From: Malurus cyaneus samueli
Lineage: Eukaryota; Chordata; Aves; Passeriformes; Maluridae
DNA: 64,000 nucleotides
Assembly (NCBI GenBank): GCA_009741485.1
Contig: CM019219.1
Coordinates: forward strand, 33,514,367-33,578,366
Reading direction: 5' to 3'
Part shown: positions 13,160-22,834 of the stretch, piece after piece
How the letters are laid out: each line of letters opens with the position of its first letter
Numbering within the stretch: position 1 is the stretch's first letter
The notes under the pieces: model-generated
What the model was told of the DNA's origin: nothing
The model's database searches: none
The model's input: the letters and a program-made list of their open reading frames with translations, nothing else
Position numbers and translations under genes: made by a program

Positions 13160-15004
13160 CCATGCTAATTTGCAGATCCTCTTCCTGCAGTCTTTGATGA
13201 CCATTCAATATCCTAGTGAAGGCTGAAATGGCCTCAAGACCTTTTATCTTTCAGGATCTGCCAAAAGCCCTTGGGGAGGTGCTCCATCCCTGAAGGCAGA
13301 GCAGCCCAGATCAGCCCAGCAGAAAATGGGATAAACCACAAGCATGGCTGAACGATTTCATCAGGCTGATGCACCAGGGAAGGAGCGACACATACTCCCC
13401 AAATTACACAGTCTACTCTTCATCTTTGCCTGTCCTCAGGAGAAAGAGCATTGAAGACAGAGCATGTCTTCCAGGGAAAGCACTGGCACACATACATATT
13501 GGACTATGAACTGAGATCCCCACATTGAGCCATGCCCAGAATACCATCAAACATTTCTCATCTTCATGACTATTACATTAGACACTTCTCAGCTTATCAC
13601 TCACCTGCACACTCATACAAAGAGACTGCTCATCATCTTTTAGGACTTCCCAGTACAGCCAGACACACAAAACGTATTTTCTCCTTTTCTTTCTGAATTC
13701 TTTGCTAAAGTCATCGAAGCTGGAGAAGTCCCAGCACTTGCTGCAAGGTGAATTCACTGACCTGTTTAATCACTCTGCAGACAGAGGTGTTTAGCTGCAG
13801 CAAGTCAGTAAAATGCTGTCCACCTCTGCATCTATTTGCACACAATTTCCCAGGTGAGATTACAGATATTTACTGGAGGTTTCATTATTAATGTCATTTT
13901 GGGATGCTTTTAATTCTGATCCACCACCAGCAGAGAATCTCAACATGCCTGTTCATATCAGCTAGACACATTAGGGTCATGGCAACCTGGCACATAAATA
14001 GAATTTTGACTTTGCTTTATATTGCTGACAGCCCAGATATAGCTACTGCTCCCTGTTCTTCATTTCCATACAAAGCTGGAGCTGCAGCAGTTTCACGGCA
14101 GCCTGTGCTGGGCATGCACTTCTGCTTAAATGAAAGAAAAGTTGCAAACAGAGTAACAACCTGTTGCCACCAAAAATCAAGTACCACTTTGCAGACTTTC
14201 ACAAGCAAGTTGAAATTTAAATCAGAATGAATGGGTGAACTCAATATGTTGGGCTTTTCCTAAAACCATAAGTAGTTGCACTCATTTCTCTGTTTCTTAA
14301 AATATAATCCATATTTCAGCATGGATTATGGCCATGTCATATGGCACTTAACCCAAAATCCTTCCATGGCACTGCCCCTGGCATGAAATTCTCACTTCTC
14401 AGGCAAGTCATGTTGTTCGAAGTAGTAAAAATGCTCTCTAATGTCTGGCACATATATCAGCAAAGTCAAAGCCAAGAGCTAATTGGATAGGGAAATTAAA
14501 CACTTCACAAAAACTCCTGTAATTGGCGCATTACAGTAATTTTGAGTCACAGTTGCTTAAACTGTCTCACAAAAGAGAGCAAAAAGCTTTTAGAAGTGAA
14601 AAATTTCTCACATAGCTAAGAGATAAAAGAGAATTGATAAAAACTAATGGCAATGCCAGAGAAAATGGTGATAAGTATAATGTTGAATAAGCTGTTTTTC
14701 ACTCTCTCCTGCCTAAGGACACAGAAATATAGAGGTAAAGGAAAGATGTCAACAAGGTATTCAGGCCATTAAGTTCTCTTGTATGTTTCTTCCAAGCACT
14801 CAAGGAAAACTCACTGGAAAAAGCCTTGGCTGACTTTATCAATGCTACTTTTAATTTTATATTTCTGCACTTGTGTGAGACTTCTTGTGCATTGCACACA
14901 TCCAGAACACTTCTGGCTGGACAGTGAGGTGCACACCAGTGAACATGTCTCCTATCAGCAACAGCCCCATTTTATACTTCCCGTGACAAGAAATAGTGAT
15001 CAAC
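13160..15004. other. Unique-looking sequence between solo LTR and ERV copy A
   Basis: No gene or repeat recognised. Sequence is AT-rich and ends abruptly at the 5' truncation point of ERV copy A. No 5' LTR, primer-binding site or gag start is present here. Confidence 0.6.
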
Positions 15005-15005
15005 T

Positions 15006-15593
15006 GTGCAATTGGATGGCGGCGACACAAGGCATTTGGGAGCCTTGACCAAAGATACAGGTATTAATCAGGTATTTGTGAGGAAGCTGGGGCCTCTTTC
15101 TTTTTGGGAGTGGCTCTTAATGAGTGTACAAGAGAGGTTTGTCAGAGACAGGATACAGGAGTACTATCACAGAATGCCCTGGAAGACCATTGAGGAAGGG
15201 ATCCAATGGCTCAGAAAAGTAGGTGCAATGGAGGTACTCTTTGGAAGGGATGGGCAGCATCATAATGATCCTGACCAGGTCAGGTGCACCGGGCAAATGC
15301 TGTGGAATCTGGCAAGTCACGGGCCATCTCAGTATGCCACCTTCATTGCCACGATTAATGCTGATGACAACCGAGAGACAGTGGGTTCTGTAGCCAACAG
15401 GCTCCGGTATTATGTGAGTATGATCAATGGCCCGATTCAGGCTCATGTCTCGTCTGTGGTTAAAGACCTCCAAGAGGAGTTGAAAGAGATTAAAGAGGAG
15501 ATGAGGAAGAACCGTGGGGCACCAGTGCAAGTCACAGGCCCCAACCCCAGAGTCCAACGTCCCCCAGCAAGGGAAAGAGGGCACACCCCATGA
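15006..15593 (+). pseudogene. Gag fragment of ERV copy A
   Basis: About 195 codons are open. The frame starts inside gag because the element is truncated, so no real start codon is present. Its middle is strongly conserved with copy B. Near the C-terminus a charged segment rich in Glu and Lys (around 'KDLQEELKEIKEEMRK') looks like a coiled coil, followed by a Pro/Arg-rich tail. Gag would form the core shell of the particle. I see no CCHC zinc knuckle in the open part. The frame stops at a TGA right after the Pro/Arg tail, where copy B reads further because of a small length difference. The family is recognised from avian ERV-L-like gag proteins. Confidence 0.75.
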
Positions 15594-15767
15594 GCTGAGC
15601 TGTGGTTCTTCCTATGTAAGCAAGGGGAAGACACGAGTAGGTGGGATGGGAAACCCACTTCTGCCCTGGCAGCCTGCGTGCGTCAGCTCAAGGGGGAAAA
15701 CACTAACGAGGCAGCTCTTTTAAAGGGAAGGTAGCCTCAGCTTCCCGTAGCCAAGCCACTAGATGCA

Positions 15768-16440
15768 ATGGAGGGGGAGATGATATGTCCAATTCCCTTG
15801 GAGGAACCTGTGGGTGTGCCCGTGGAAGGGATGATACCCAAAGTTAGAGGGGCCCTGCCTCTAGCCAGGGAGAGGCATGGGATAACCGTGTCTTCTGGAC
15901 GGTGTGGATCCGATGGCCTGGCACATCAGAGCCACAAAAATACGAAGCATTGCTTGACACAGGGTGCAGTGTACCCTGATGCCATCAGGACACGATGGGG
16001 CAGAACCAATTTCTATTGCGCGGGGTGACAGGGGATCACAGGAGTTGACTGTGCTGAAGGCTGACTGAAGCAGAGCCTGGAGAGGGCAGCAACGCTGGAT
16101 GGTCAGGAGGGTAGTTCAGGTCTGCTTGTGCTCTCCAGGACCAACAGCTGAAGCCAGACGTGTAAAAGACAAATACTGGGAGTACAACCAAACGGTGACT
16201 TTTCTCACGTTTGATGACATCCTTTAGACACATATGTGCACTCCAACTGCTGAGTGAAGCTGAGGTGAGCCTGACTGGGAGGGAGTGGCAGAAGCATCCA
16301 ATCGTGATTGGTCAGAGGCCCCATGCATTCTGGGCATAGATTTCCTCCGGAACGGTTTTTTCAAAGACCCCAGAGGACTCAAGTGGGCTTTGGAATAGCT
16401 GCTGTGGAGGGGAGGGCATCAGAAAGCTGAACACTGCCTG
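15768..16440 (+). pseudogene. Retroviral aspartic protease region, ERV copy A
   Basis: The catalytic Asp-Thr-Gly motif is encoded at 15956-15964, preceded by Leu-Leu as usual. The frame that carries it is already shifted relative to the open frame at 15768-16028, and a TGA follows a few codons later. Downstream, a stretch matching copy B contains TAG at 16112-16114 and an insert at 16072-16248 before coding-like sequence resumes near 16249. Retroviral protease normally cuts Gag and Pol; this copy cannot make one. The same TAG and the same insert occur in copy B, so that damage predates the split of the two copies. Confidence 0.7.
16072..16248 (+). other. Insert of about 177 bp inside the protease region (copy A)
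   Basis: This segment lies between two near-identical 12-bp direct repeats, GCTGACTGAAGC at 16060-16071 and GCTGAGTGAAGC at 16249-16260. The protease-like reading breaks off before it and resumes after it. It has stops and no recognisable protein. The direct repeats look like a target-site duplication, so it may be a small retroposed insert or captured sequence. The same insert is in copy B at 31299-31478. Confidence 0.55.
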
Positions 16441-16519
16441 GACTCTCCGAGAACCCTTCTGCAGTCAGACTCCTGCAGGTGGAAAACCTGCACGTTCCAG
16501 TCGCACCCTCAACAGTGCA

Positions 16520-17500
16520 TCGCCGGCAGTACGGACGAATCGAGATGCCGTGATCCCCATCCATAAGATGATCCGAGAGCTGGAGACAAGGGGGGTCAGC
16601 AAGGCCCACTCACCCTTCAATAGCCCCATCTGGCCTGTATGCAAGTCTGAAGGAGAATGAAGATTACTGTGGACTATTGTGCTTTGAATGAAGTGACTCC
16701 ACCGCTGAGCATAGGGTGCCGGACATGCTGGACCTCCAGTACGAGCTAGAGACCAAAGCAGTGAAGTGGTATGCCACCACTGACATCCCCAACTAATTCT
16801 TCTCCATTCCTCTGGCAGCAGAGTGCAGGCCTCAGTTTGCTTTCACCTGGAGGGGTTGCAGTACACCTGGAAGCAGCTGCCCCAGGGGTGGAAGCACAGC
16901 CCTACTGTCTGCCATGGTCTGATCCAGGCCACACTAGAAAAGGGTTAGGCTCCGGAACATCTTCAGTATATTGATGACATCATTCTATGGGGGGATATGG
17001 CAATGGAAGTATTTGAGAAAGGGGAGAGATCATCCAGATTCTCCTGGAAGCCAGCTTTGCCATAAAAAGGAACAAAGTGAAGGGTGCTCGAGAGATCCAG
17101 TTCTTGGAAGTAAAGTGGCAAGATGGACGGTGTCAGATCCCACCCAGGTCATCAATAAGATCACGTCGATGTCTCCATGACCAGCAAAAAATGAGACACA
17201 AGCTTTCCTGGGTGCCATACGCTTTTGGAGGATGCACATTCCCGAATACAGCCATATTGTGAGCCCTCTCTACCTGGTGACCGCTAGAGAACGATTTCCA
17301 GTGGGGCCCGAACAGCAACAAGCCTTACCCAGATCAAGCAGGAAATCGCTCATGTGGTAGCCCTCCACCCAGTCAGGACAGGACCAGGAGTGAAGAACGT
17401 GCTTACTCGTGCAGCTGAGAGCAATGGTCTGTCCTGGAGCCTTTGGCAGAAGGTCCCTGGTGGAGACTCAAGGCCGGCCACTGGGATTCTGGAGCCAAAG
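16520..17500 (+). pseudogene. Reverse transcriptase region, ERV copy A
   Basis: The N-terminal RT motif HSPFNSPIWPV is encoded at 16607-16639. The catalytic Tyr-Ile-Asp-Asp (YIDD) box is at 16967-16978, followed by Ile-Ile-Leu-Trp. Both match copy B. The enzyme would copy viral RNA into DNA. The frame is broken by several small indels and stops: a TGA follows the first motif shortly and no open frame spans motif to motif. The YIDD form rather than YMDD or YVDD fits the ERV-L-like assignment. Confidence 0.8.
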
Positions 17501-18230
17501 CTACCGAAGGTGTGAAGCCAATTACACCCCAACAGAAATGCAGTCTTGGCAGCCTATGAGGGAGTCCAAGCTGCTTCAGAGTTGATTGGCACTGAAGCTC
17601 AACTCCTTCTGGCACCCCAACTACCATTGCTGGGATGGATGTTTAAAGGAAAGGTTCCCTCCACCCACCACGCTACTGACGCTACTTGGAGCAAATGGAT
17701 TGCTCTCATTACTCAGCGCGTCCGCATTGGAAACCCCAATAGTCCTGAGATCCTGGAAATAATTACAAATTAACCTGAAGCTGAAAACTTTGATCTCGTT
17801 GATGAAGAGGAGCAAGAACAAGTGACACGGTCTGAGGAAGCTCCACTGTACAACCAACTGCCAGACCAAGAAAAAACACTGTGTTCTTTTCACTGCTGGT
17901 TCCTGTCACATTGTAAAGATAAACCGAAAGTGCAAAGCAACCGTGTGGAGCCCCACAAGACAGGTTGCCCAGGCCACAGAAGGAGAAGGTGGATTGAGTC
18001 AATTTGCTGAACGCAAAGCCAACCAGCTGGCCCTAGACATTGCTGAGAGGGAAAAGTGGCCAAAGCTCTACCTTTACATCAATTCATGGATAGTGGCCAA
18101 TGCACTGTAGGTGTGGCTAGAAAGGTAAAAAAAGGCCAATTAGCAGCATAGGAGAAAAACAATCTGAGCTGCTGAAGAGTAGAAAGACATTGCAGCCCAG
18201 GTGAAGAAGTTACCTGTGAAAGTCGGCCAT
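17500..18230 (+). pseudogene. RT connection and RNase H region, ERV copy A
   Basis: A connection segment with the conserved run around 'STHHATDATWSKW' (frame at 17546-17773) leads into RNase H. The Tyr-x-Asp-Ser-Trp segment that normally supplies a catalytic Asp reads Tyr-Ile-Asn-Ser-Trp here: codon AAT at 18081-18083. Copy B has GAT at the matching place (29456-29458). So this copy has lost one active-site acid as well as its reading frame. RNase H would remove the RNA strand after reverse transcription. Frame changes and stops occur near 17770 and after 18000. Confidence 0.75.
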
Positions 18231-19130
18231 GTAGATGCCCATGTCCCCAAGAACCAGGCTAATGAAGAGCACCAGAACAACGAGCAGGTAGATCAGGCTG
18301 CAAAGATAGAGGTATCCCAGATCGACCTAGATTGGCAACACAAGAGTGAGTTGTTCCTAGCCTGATGGGCCCATGATGCCTCGGGGCACTAGGGAAAAGA
18401 TGCCACTTATAAGTGTGCATGAGACCAAGTGGTAGATCTAACCATAGAAAGTATCTCCCAAGTTATCCACAACTGTGAGACATGCACTGCCATCAAGCAA
18501 GCCAAAGAGGTGAAACCCCTGTAGTATGGGGGAAGGTGAGACAGTTACAAGTATGGAGAGGCCTGGCAGGTTGATTACATCACACTGCCCCAGTCCCGTC
18601 ATGGCAAAAGCTGTGTACTCACAATGGTAGAAGCTACCATTGGATTGCTGGCTGCCTACCCTGTGCCTCATGCCACTGCCCGTAGCACCAGCCTGGGCCT
18701 TGAAACACAGGTTCTTTAGAAGCATAGTAACCCAGAGAAAATTGAGTCTGACAACTGGACTCATTTCAAGAACAGCCTTATAAACACTTGAGCTAGGAAA
18801 CATGGCATTGAGTGGGTGTACCATATCCCTTACCATGCACCTGCTGCTGGCAAAATGGAGAGATGTAACGGACTCTAAAAAACCACCTTGAAAGCACTGA
18901 GTGGGGGGACTTTCAAAAACTGGGAGAAGCACTTAGTAAAAGCCACATAGTTAGTTAACACTCCAGGATCCACCAACCGAGCTTGTCCTGCTCAATCTGA
19001 GCCCTTGCACACCACAGAGGGCGATCAAGTTCCTGTAGTGCATGTCAGGAGACTGTTAGAAAAAACCGTTTGGATCAAATCCACCTTGAATAAAGACAAA
19101 CCCATCCAAGGGGTTGTCTTTGCTCAGAGA
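18231..19130 (+). pseudogene. Integrase region, ERV copy A
   Basis: The catalytic triad is visible in one frame: Asp codon at 18573-18575, Asp at 18750-18752 and Glu at 18858-18860. The last two are separated by 35 residues, the classic DD35E spacing. A Cys-x-x-Cys of the N-terminal zinc finger lies near 18478-18490. Two oddities are shared with copy B: the residue two after the second Asp is Trp instead of the near-universal Gly, and TAA at 18876-18878 cuts the frame six codons after the Glu although coding-like sequence continues in frame after it. Integrase would insert the DNA copy into the host genome. Confidence 0.85.
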
Positions 19131-19144
19131 CCAAGTGTTGCACA

Positions 19145-19387
19145 TTGTGAATAATGCAGGGGGATGGAGAAACCCACTGTGTACCTCAGGAGAATTTGAC
19201 TTTGAGTGAGAACCCCTTGTAATGTTGGGATATCTGTATACCACTGTTTGTTGAATGCCACTGCTACTGTATGCATATATGTATGGCGTTATATAGTTAG
19301 GATGATGCATGTATGTATAGTTACAGATATATGCATACATGTACGTATTAAACAAATAGTATAAGAAAAAATATTCAGGGTGGATAA
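19145..19387 (+). other. 3' untranslated region of ERV copy A with TATG-rich tract
   Basis: This non-coding stretch lies between integrase and the 3' LTR. The part at about 19262-19353 is dense in alternating TATGTA/TACATA words and so rich in small palindromes. A purine-rich AGGGTGGATAA just before 19388 is the likely polypurine tract that primes plus-strand synthesis. There is no room for an envelope gene. Confidence 0.65.
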
Positions 19388-20390
19388 TGTTGTGGGTTAA
19401 GGTTTCTCCTTTTGTTTCCTTTCTTCAGGAATTTTTCTTTCCCGTTTTGTTGCTGGGATACACTGATTACCAAGTCATTCTTTTGATGGCTGGGCAATTG
19501 GGGAAAACAAAAAGAACCTACACCCCACCCGCCCCACACGAAGAATCTCCCTGAGCACTCCTGCCTAGCAGGTTTTTTTTTCCTATCCCTCTCTTTGGAG
19601 AGAGGGAAGTTCTCACGGGAATTTTGGGCTCAAGGAGGGGGTGTGTGTGTGGCGGGGGGTAACTTCACTTCCTGCCCTGCTTAGCTCCGAGGAGGAAGGT
19701 CGACCTGCTACCTCCAGGTGAAATCTCGCCTGTTCGTTTCTGCAGAGCCCAGCATCTCCAGTCATTCATTCCTGTTTGCTGCACTGTGATCTTCTGCCCC
19801 TGTACTTTGCCGGGGACCTTGAGATTCCAGCTGCAGTGGTTGAGTTCTGCTGCATCCTGTCTCACAGCCGCGGGATTCTGCTCGTCTCTTTGCTCATCCA
19901 ACCATTCTGGGGTTTCTTGCTGTCCAGAGGAGCACTGAGAACAGCATTTCTGCTGTGAGTTTGCAGAGGAACTTTTTTCTCCATCCATCTCTGCTGGTTT
20001 GTGCCCATCCTTGGCCAAATGGGAGATCTGAACCAGCCGGGATCTCGCCCACAGCGCCCCCTGCAGTCGCCAGGAATCATGCACCCGCCTGCCCGCCGGG
20101 AGCCAACAGCGCCCCAGCTGACTGGAACTGTAACTGCACCAAAGGGGAGGCTGTGTCTCTGTGAGGCTGTCACTGGGTTTGGGGCTGAATTAGTTGTTAC
20201 TATCGTTGTCGTTACTTGTTTCACCTTTTTATACCTACTAGTTAAAACTGTTATTCCCTTTTACCCATATTCTTGCCTGAAAGCCCTAATTTTCAAAGCT
20301 TAATAATCGGAGAGAAGGAGAGTCATATCCACCACTCCAAGGGGGGCCCCTGCCTTCATTAGCAAACACCTGTCTTTTCAAACCAAGACA
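19388..20390 (+). repeat. 3' LTR of ERV copy A (1,003 bp)
   Basis: It starts TGTTGTGGGTTAAGG and ends CAAACCAAGACA, giving TG...CA ends with a short imperfect inverted repeat. It aligns with the copy B LTR in inverted orientation (roughly 90% by eye in the parts I compared), and is longer by about 80 bp. A GT-rich run lies near 19640-19665. At the position where copy B has a TATATATA box, this LTR reads TTCACTTC, so its core promoter looks weakened. Confidence 0.88.
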
Positions 20391-20711
20391 ACAGGGAAGA
20401 AAACCTACTTCAAAACTCTTCAGAGAAGTGAGCACTTCTTTAGTGGTGTATTAAATTCCAATCTTTAGGTAAGATGAAATTTAACTGCCAGGATCGAATA
20501 GTTTTTAGGTACATAATTTTTAAACTCCATGCTCCACAAGACACCTGTGAATTATTATTTGGAAGCTGAGAGAAGGCCCTCAGGGCAAAGCAGATCCCTC
20601 ATGATAAACCTCTGATGAAGACCATCAGCAAAGGACACCTTTTCCACACTGCTCCTGTGTCCCTTCCCCCCTGGGGAGCTCCTACATACCCCATGCTGGG
20701 GTGATGGCAGG

Positions 20712-20960
20712 TATCTTGGTTTGAGACAATTTTTTCAGAGAGAAACATTATGGAATAAATGTTTCCTCTGAAGTGTAAAGTTTGATAATTTTTCCCACCA
20801 ATATGAGACAGACACTTGGGTGAAAGTGAAGAAAAATATAGTTTATTTAGCAAAACAAGATGCCCGCAAGACACAGATAAAAAATGAATAACTGTTGGAT
20901 ATTTAAAAGTCCAGGAATGCACGCTGGCACTCCCCCCACAGAGAATGTGTGTGCAAAGGG
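20712..20960 (-). mobile_element. Old LTR fragment, same family as the solo LTR at 26500
   Basis: From TATCTTGGTTTGAGACAATT onwards this aligns with the first 230-250 bp of the solo LTR at 26500-27293, including the shared words GAGACAATTTTT, TTTCCTC, GTTTATTT and TGCCCGCA. It is clearly more diverged than that copy, and homology fades after about 20960. On the minus strand GTTTATTT gives an AATAAA signal, so the LTR lies on the minus strand. Confidence 0.7.
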
Positions 20961-22373
20961 GAGGGAACCTGTATTAATGATTCAGGGAAAAGATTATCAT
21001 ACGAATGTTTACTCTGGGGAAATCAATGAATATGTATGTAAAATGCAGTCTACAAGCAGGAACTTCTCTGTACTCAAGATGCCTGATTTTTGTGGAGCTA
21101 TCCCTTTGTTCATCCAGCACTGCAACAAAGAATGTCTGCTTCTTAATGTTACATTGGTTTTAAGGAGTTTTTGACTGATTTTGGCAACAAAATGAGAGGT
21201 GACAGCAGTCACTTTCACATAATAAACTCCATGGGAGGGAGGAGGATGTAGGAAAGGTGAAGACCTGAGAGGGGTTGGGAGGTACAAGGGAGACAGTGTT
21301 CAATAATACGCACTTAGATACACAACAAAAATAGGAGAACAGCAGCTCCTGGCTTGCTTTGGTGACCAGCTGAGAGATGGGATTATCAGCCTGGTCTCAA
21401 GAGTGCCACAAGGTATCAGCTGAAAAACCTTTTTCCAGCATTTACAGGAAAACACTTGTTTCTGGCATGGAACTCTCATTCTTCTTCGAAAATTTGTTTT
21501 CTTGTTCTTGCTGAAATGAAGCTATTTCAGCATCAGGGTGGCAAAATGAAGAATTCCAGTGTCAGTGGTTTTCAGTTTTCCTGCTGAGCTCCAGCTCCTC
21601 TCTGGGACAAGCCTTCAGCACCCCTTCCTGCATGGTTGAACCAGCTAAAGATATTCTGCTAATATATCAGAAGGCAGCTAAAGATATTCTGCCATACCTT
21701 TTTTAGTGTGGGAAGTAATAATACTGTTATATTTATGTTATGGATTTCATCCTATAAACCTTCAACACAAAAAGAAACCCCAGCCGCACAGAAGAATTAT
21801 CTGTGCCACTCAAGGGCATTTTGGGGTGAAATGCAGCTGCATTTTCATATACAAAAGGGTAACTGCCAACTCCAATGTGCTGCAGCCCCAAGTAGAATAT
21901 TTTAGAATATTTTGCTCCAAAACTGAGCTTTGCCAATATAGGAGGGGCTGCATCAGTGAGACTTCCTTACACAGGATTTCACTGTTGGCAACACCTGTCC
22001 AAACTACTGCCAAACCCCTCTTTGAATTGAGCAGCTCATAAATGTTTGCCAGTATTCAACAAAACAATATTAATACAGGAATTTTATGTGCATATTTGTC
22101 CAAATATTAATCTGACAACAAACTCTTTTGAATAGGGAGAGAGAGGGTTTATGGAGTCTGCTCATCATTAGGGCTGAGCCAACCCAGAAGGTCCCATCAT
22201 TCAGTTTATCTTTTCTGAAGGTGCAAATAACTGGGAGTTTTGCTGGCATACTCTTCTGGGCACAAGCAGTTAATTCACATTTTTGTAACAAGCACAGCTG
22301 GTTTTCTTTCCTAGGTGCTATTTGTTTTAAGTGGTCTCTGTCACATAGAATAGATTTGGCAGGGGTCTTTCTT

Positions 22374-22403
22374 AAANAAAAACAACAACAACAACAAAAA
22401 AAA
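22374..22403. repeat. A-rich (AAC)n low-complexity tract with one N
   Basis: Repeated AAC units run into an A-run, with an uncalled base at 22377. It is a simple repeat and a sequencing-error-prone place. Confidence 0.85.
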
Positions 22404-22414
22404 GACACAGTTTT

Positions 22415-22834
22415 TTAAGACTTTGATGATGTCTCCATGATTTGTACCTGAAAATAACTGTTGGCTTTCACCACATGTGCTGACCATCTGACCTTCACCC
22501 TGATGGACAGTTTCTCTTCTTCCTTTCTCACCAGCCAGTTCAAGTCCCTCTCAACCCACTGTACCTGCACTGCAATGCTGCCAGTCCAGTCTATGGCATT
22601 TAATGCCATTATTCTGTTTGTAAGCAGGCACTGGCAGCAGCTCTTCATGCCCTGCAGCTCTGTGTTTCCTCTCAGACAGCTTCCCCAGTGAGCAGAGAAC
22701 AACACCTGCACCTCTGGATGTGCTGGGAAGTGCCACACTTTCCTCTGCACCTTCCTGCACTGCCTCTCACCAGGCTGGCTGACAGCACCTTGACATTTAG
22801 AATGCAATGAAATTCTACCTACAAAAAAATACAA
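22415..22834 (-). other. Unrecognised 139-codon open frame
   Basis: This minus-strand frame is a little longer than most chance frames nearby. The translation is Trp-, Gln- and Val-rich with no signal peptide, membrane segment or family motif that I recognise. The opposite strand is also partly open. There is no clear promoter or splice context. I would treat it as chance unless transcripts or conservation say otherwise. Confidence 0.12.

Larger units (their letters stand above)
15005..20390 (+). mobile_element. ERV copy A: 5'-truncated ERV-L-like provirus
   Basis: Order on the plus strand is gag (partial), protease, reverse transcriptase, RNase H, integrase, a short 3' untranslated region, then one LTR. 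There is no envelope gene: only about 240 bp separate the last integrase homology from the LTR, as in ERV-L-type (class III) elements. The left end is sharp: homology to copy B begins at 15005, inside gag, and the 5' LTR, leader and gag start are missing. Stops and frameshifts break every frame. The stretch 15005-19144 matches copy B 28398-32537 in inverted orientation. By-eye identity is near 95% in part of gag and near 90% in integrase. It is a pseudogenised old viral copy. Confidence 0.9.

Noticed and set aside
19145..19387. Search for an envelope gene between integrase and 3' LTR
   Set aside because: Only about 240 bp of TATG-rich non-coding sequence is present. Absence of envelope is expected for ERV-L-like elements.
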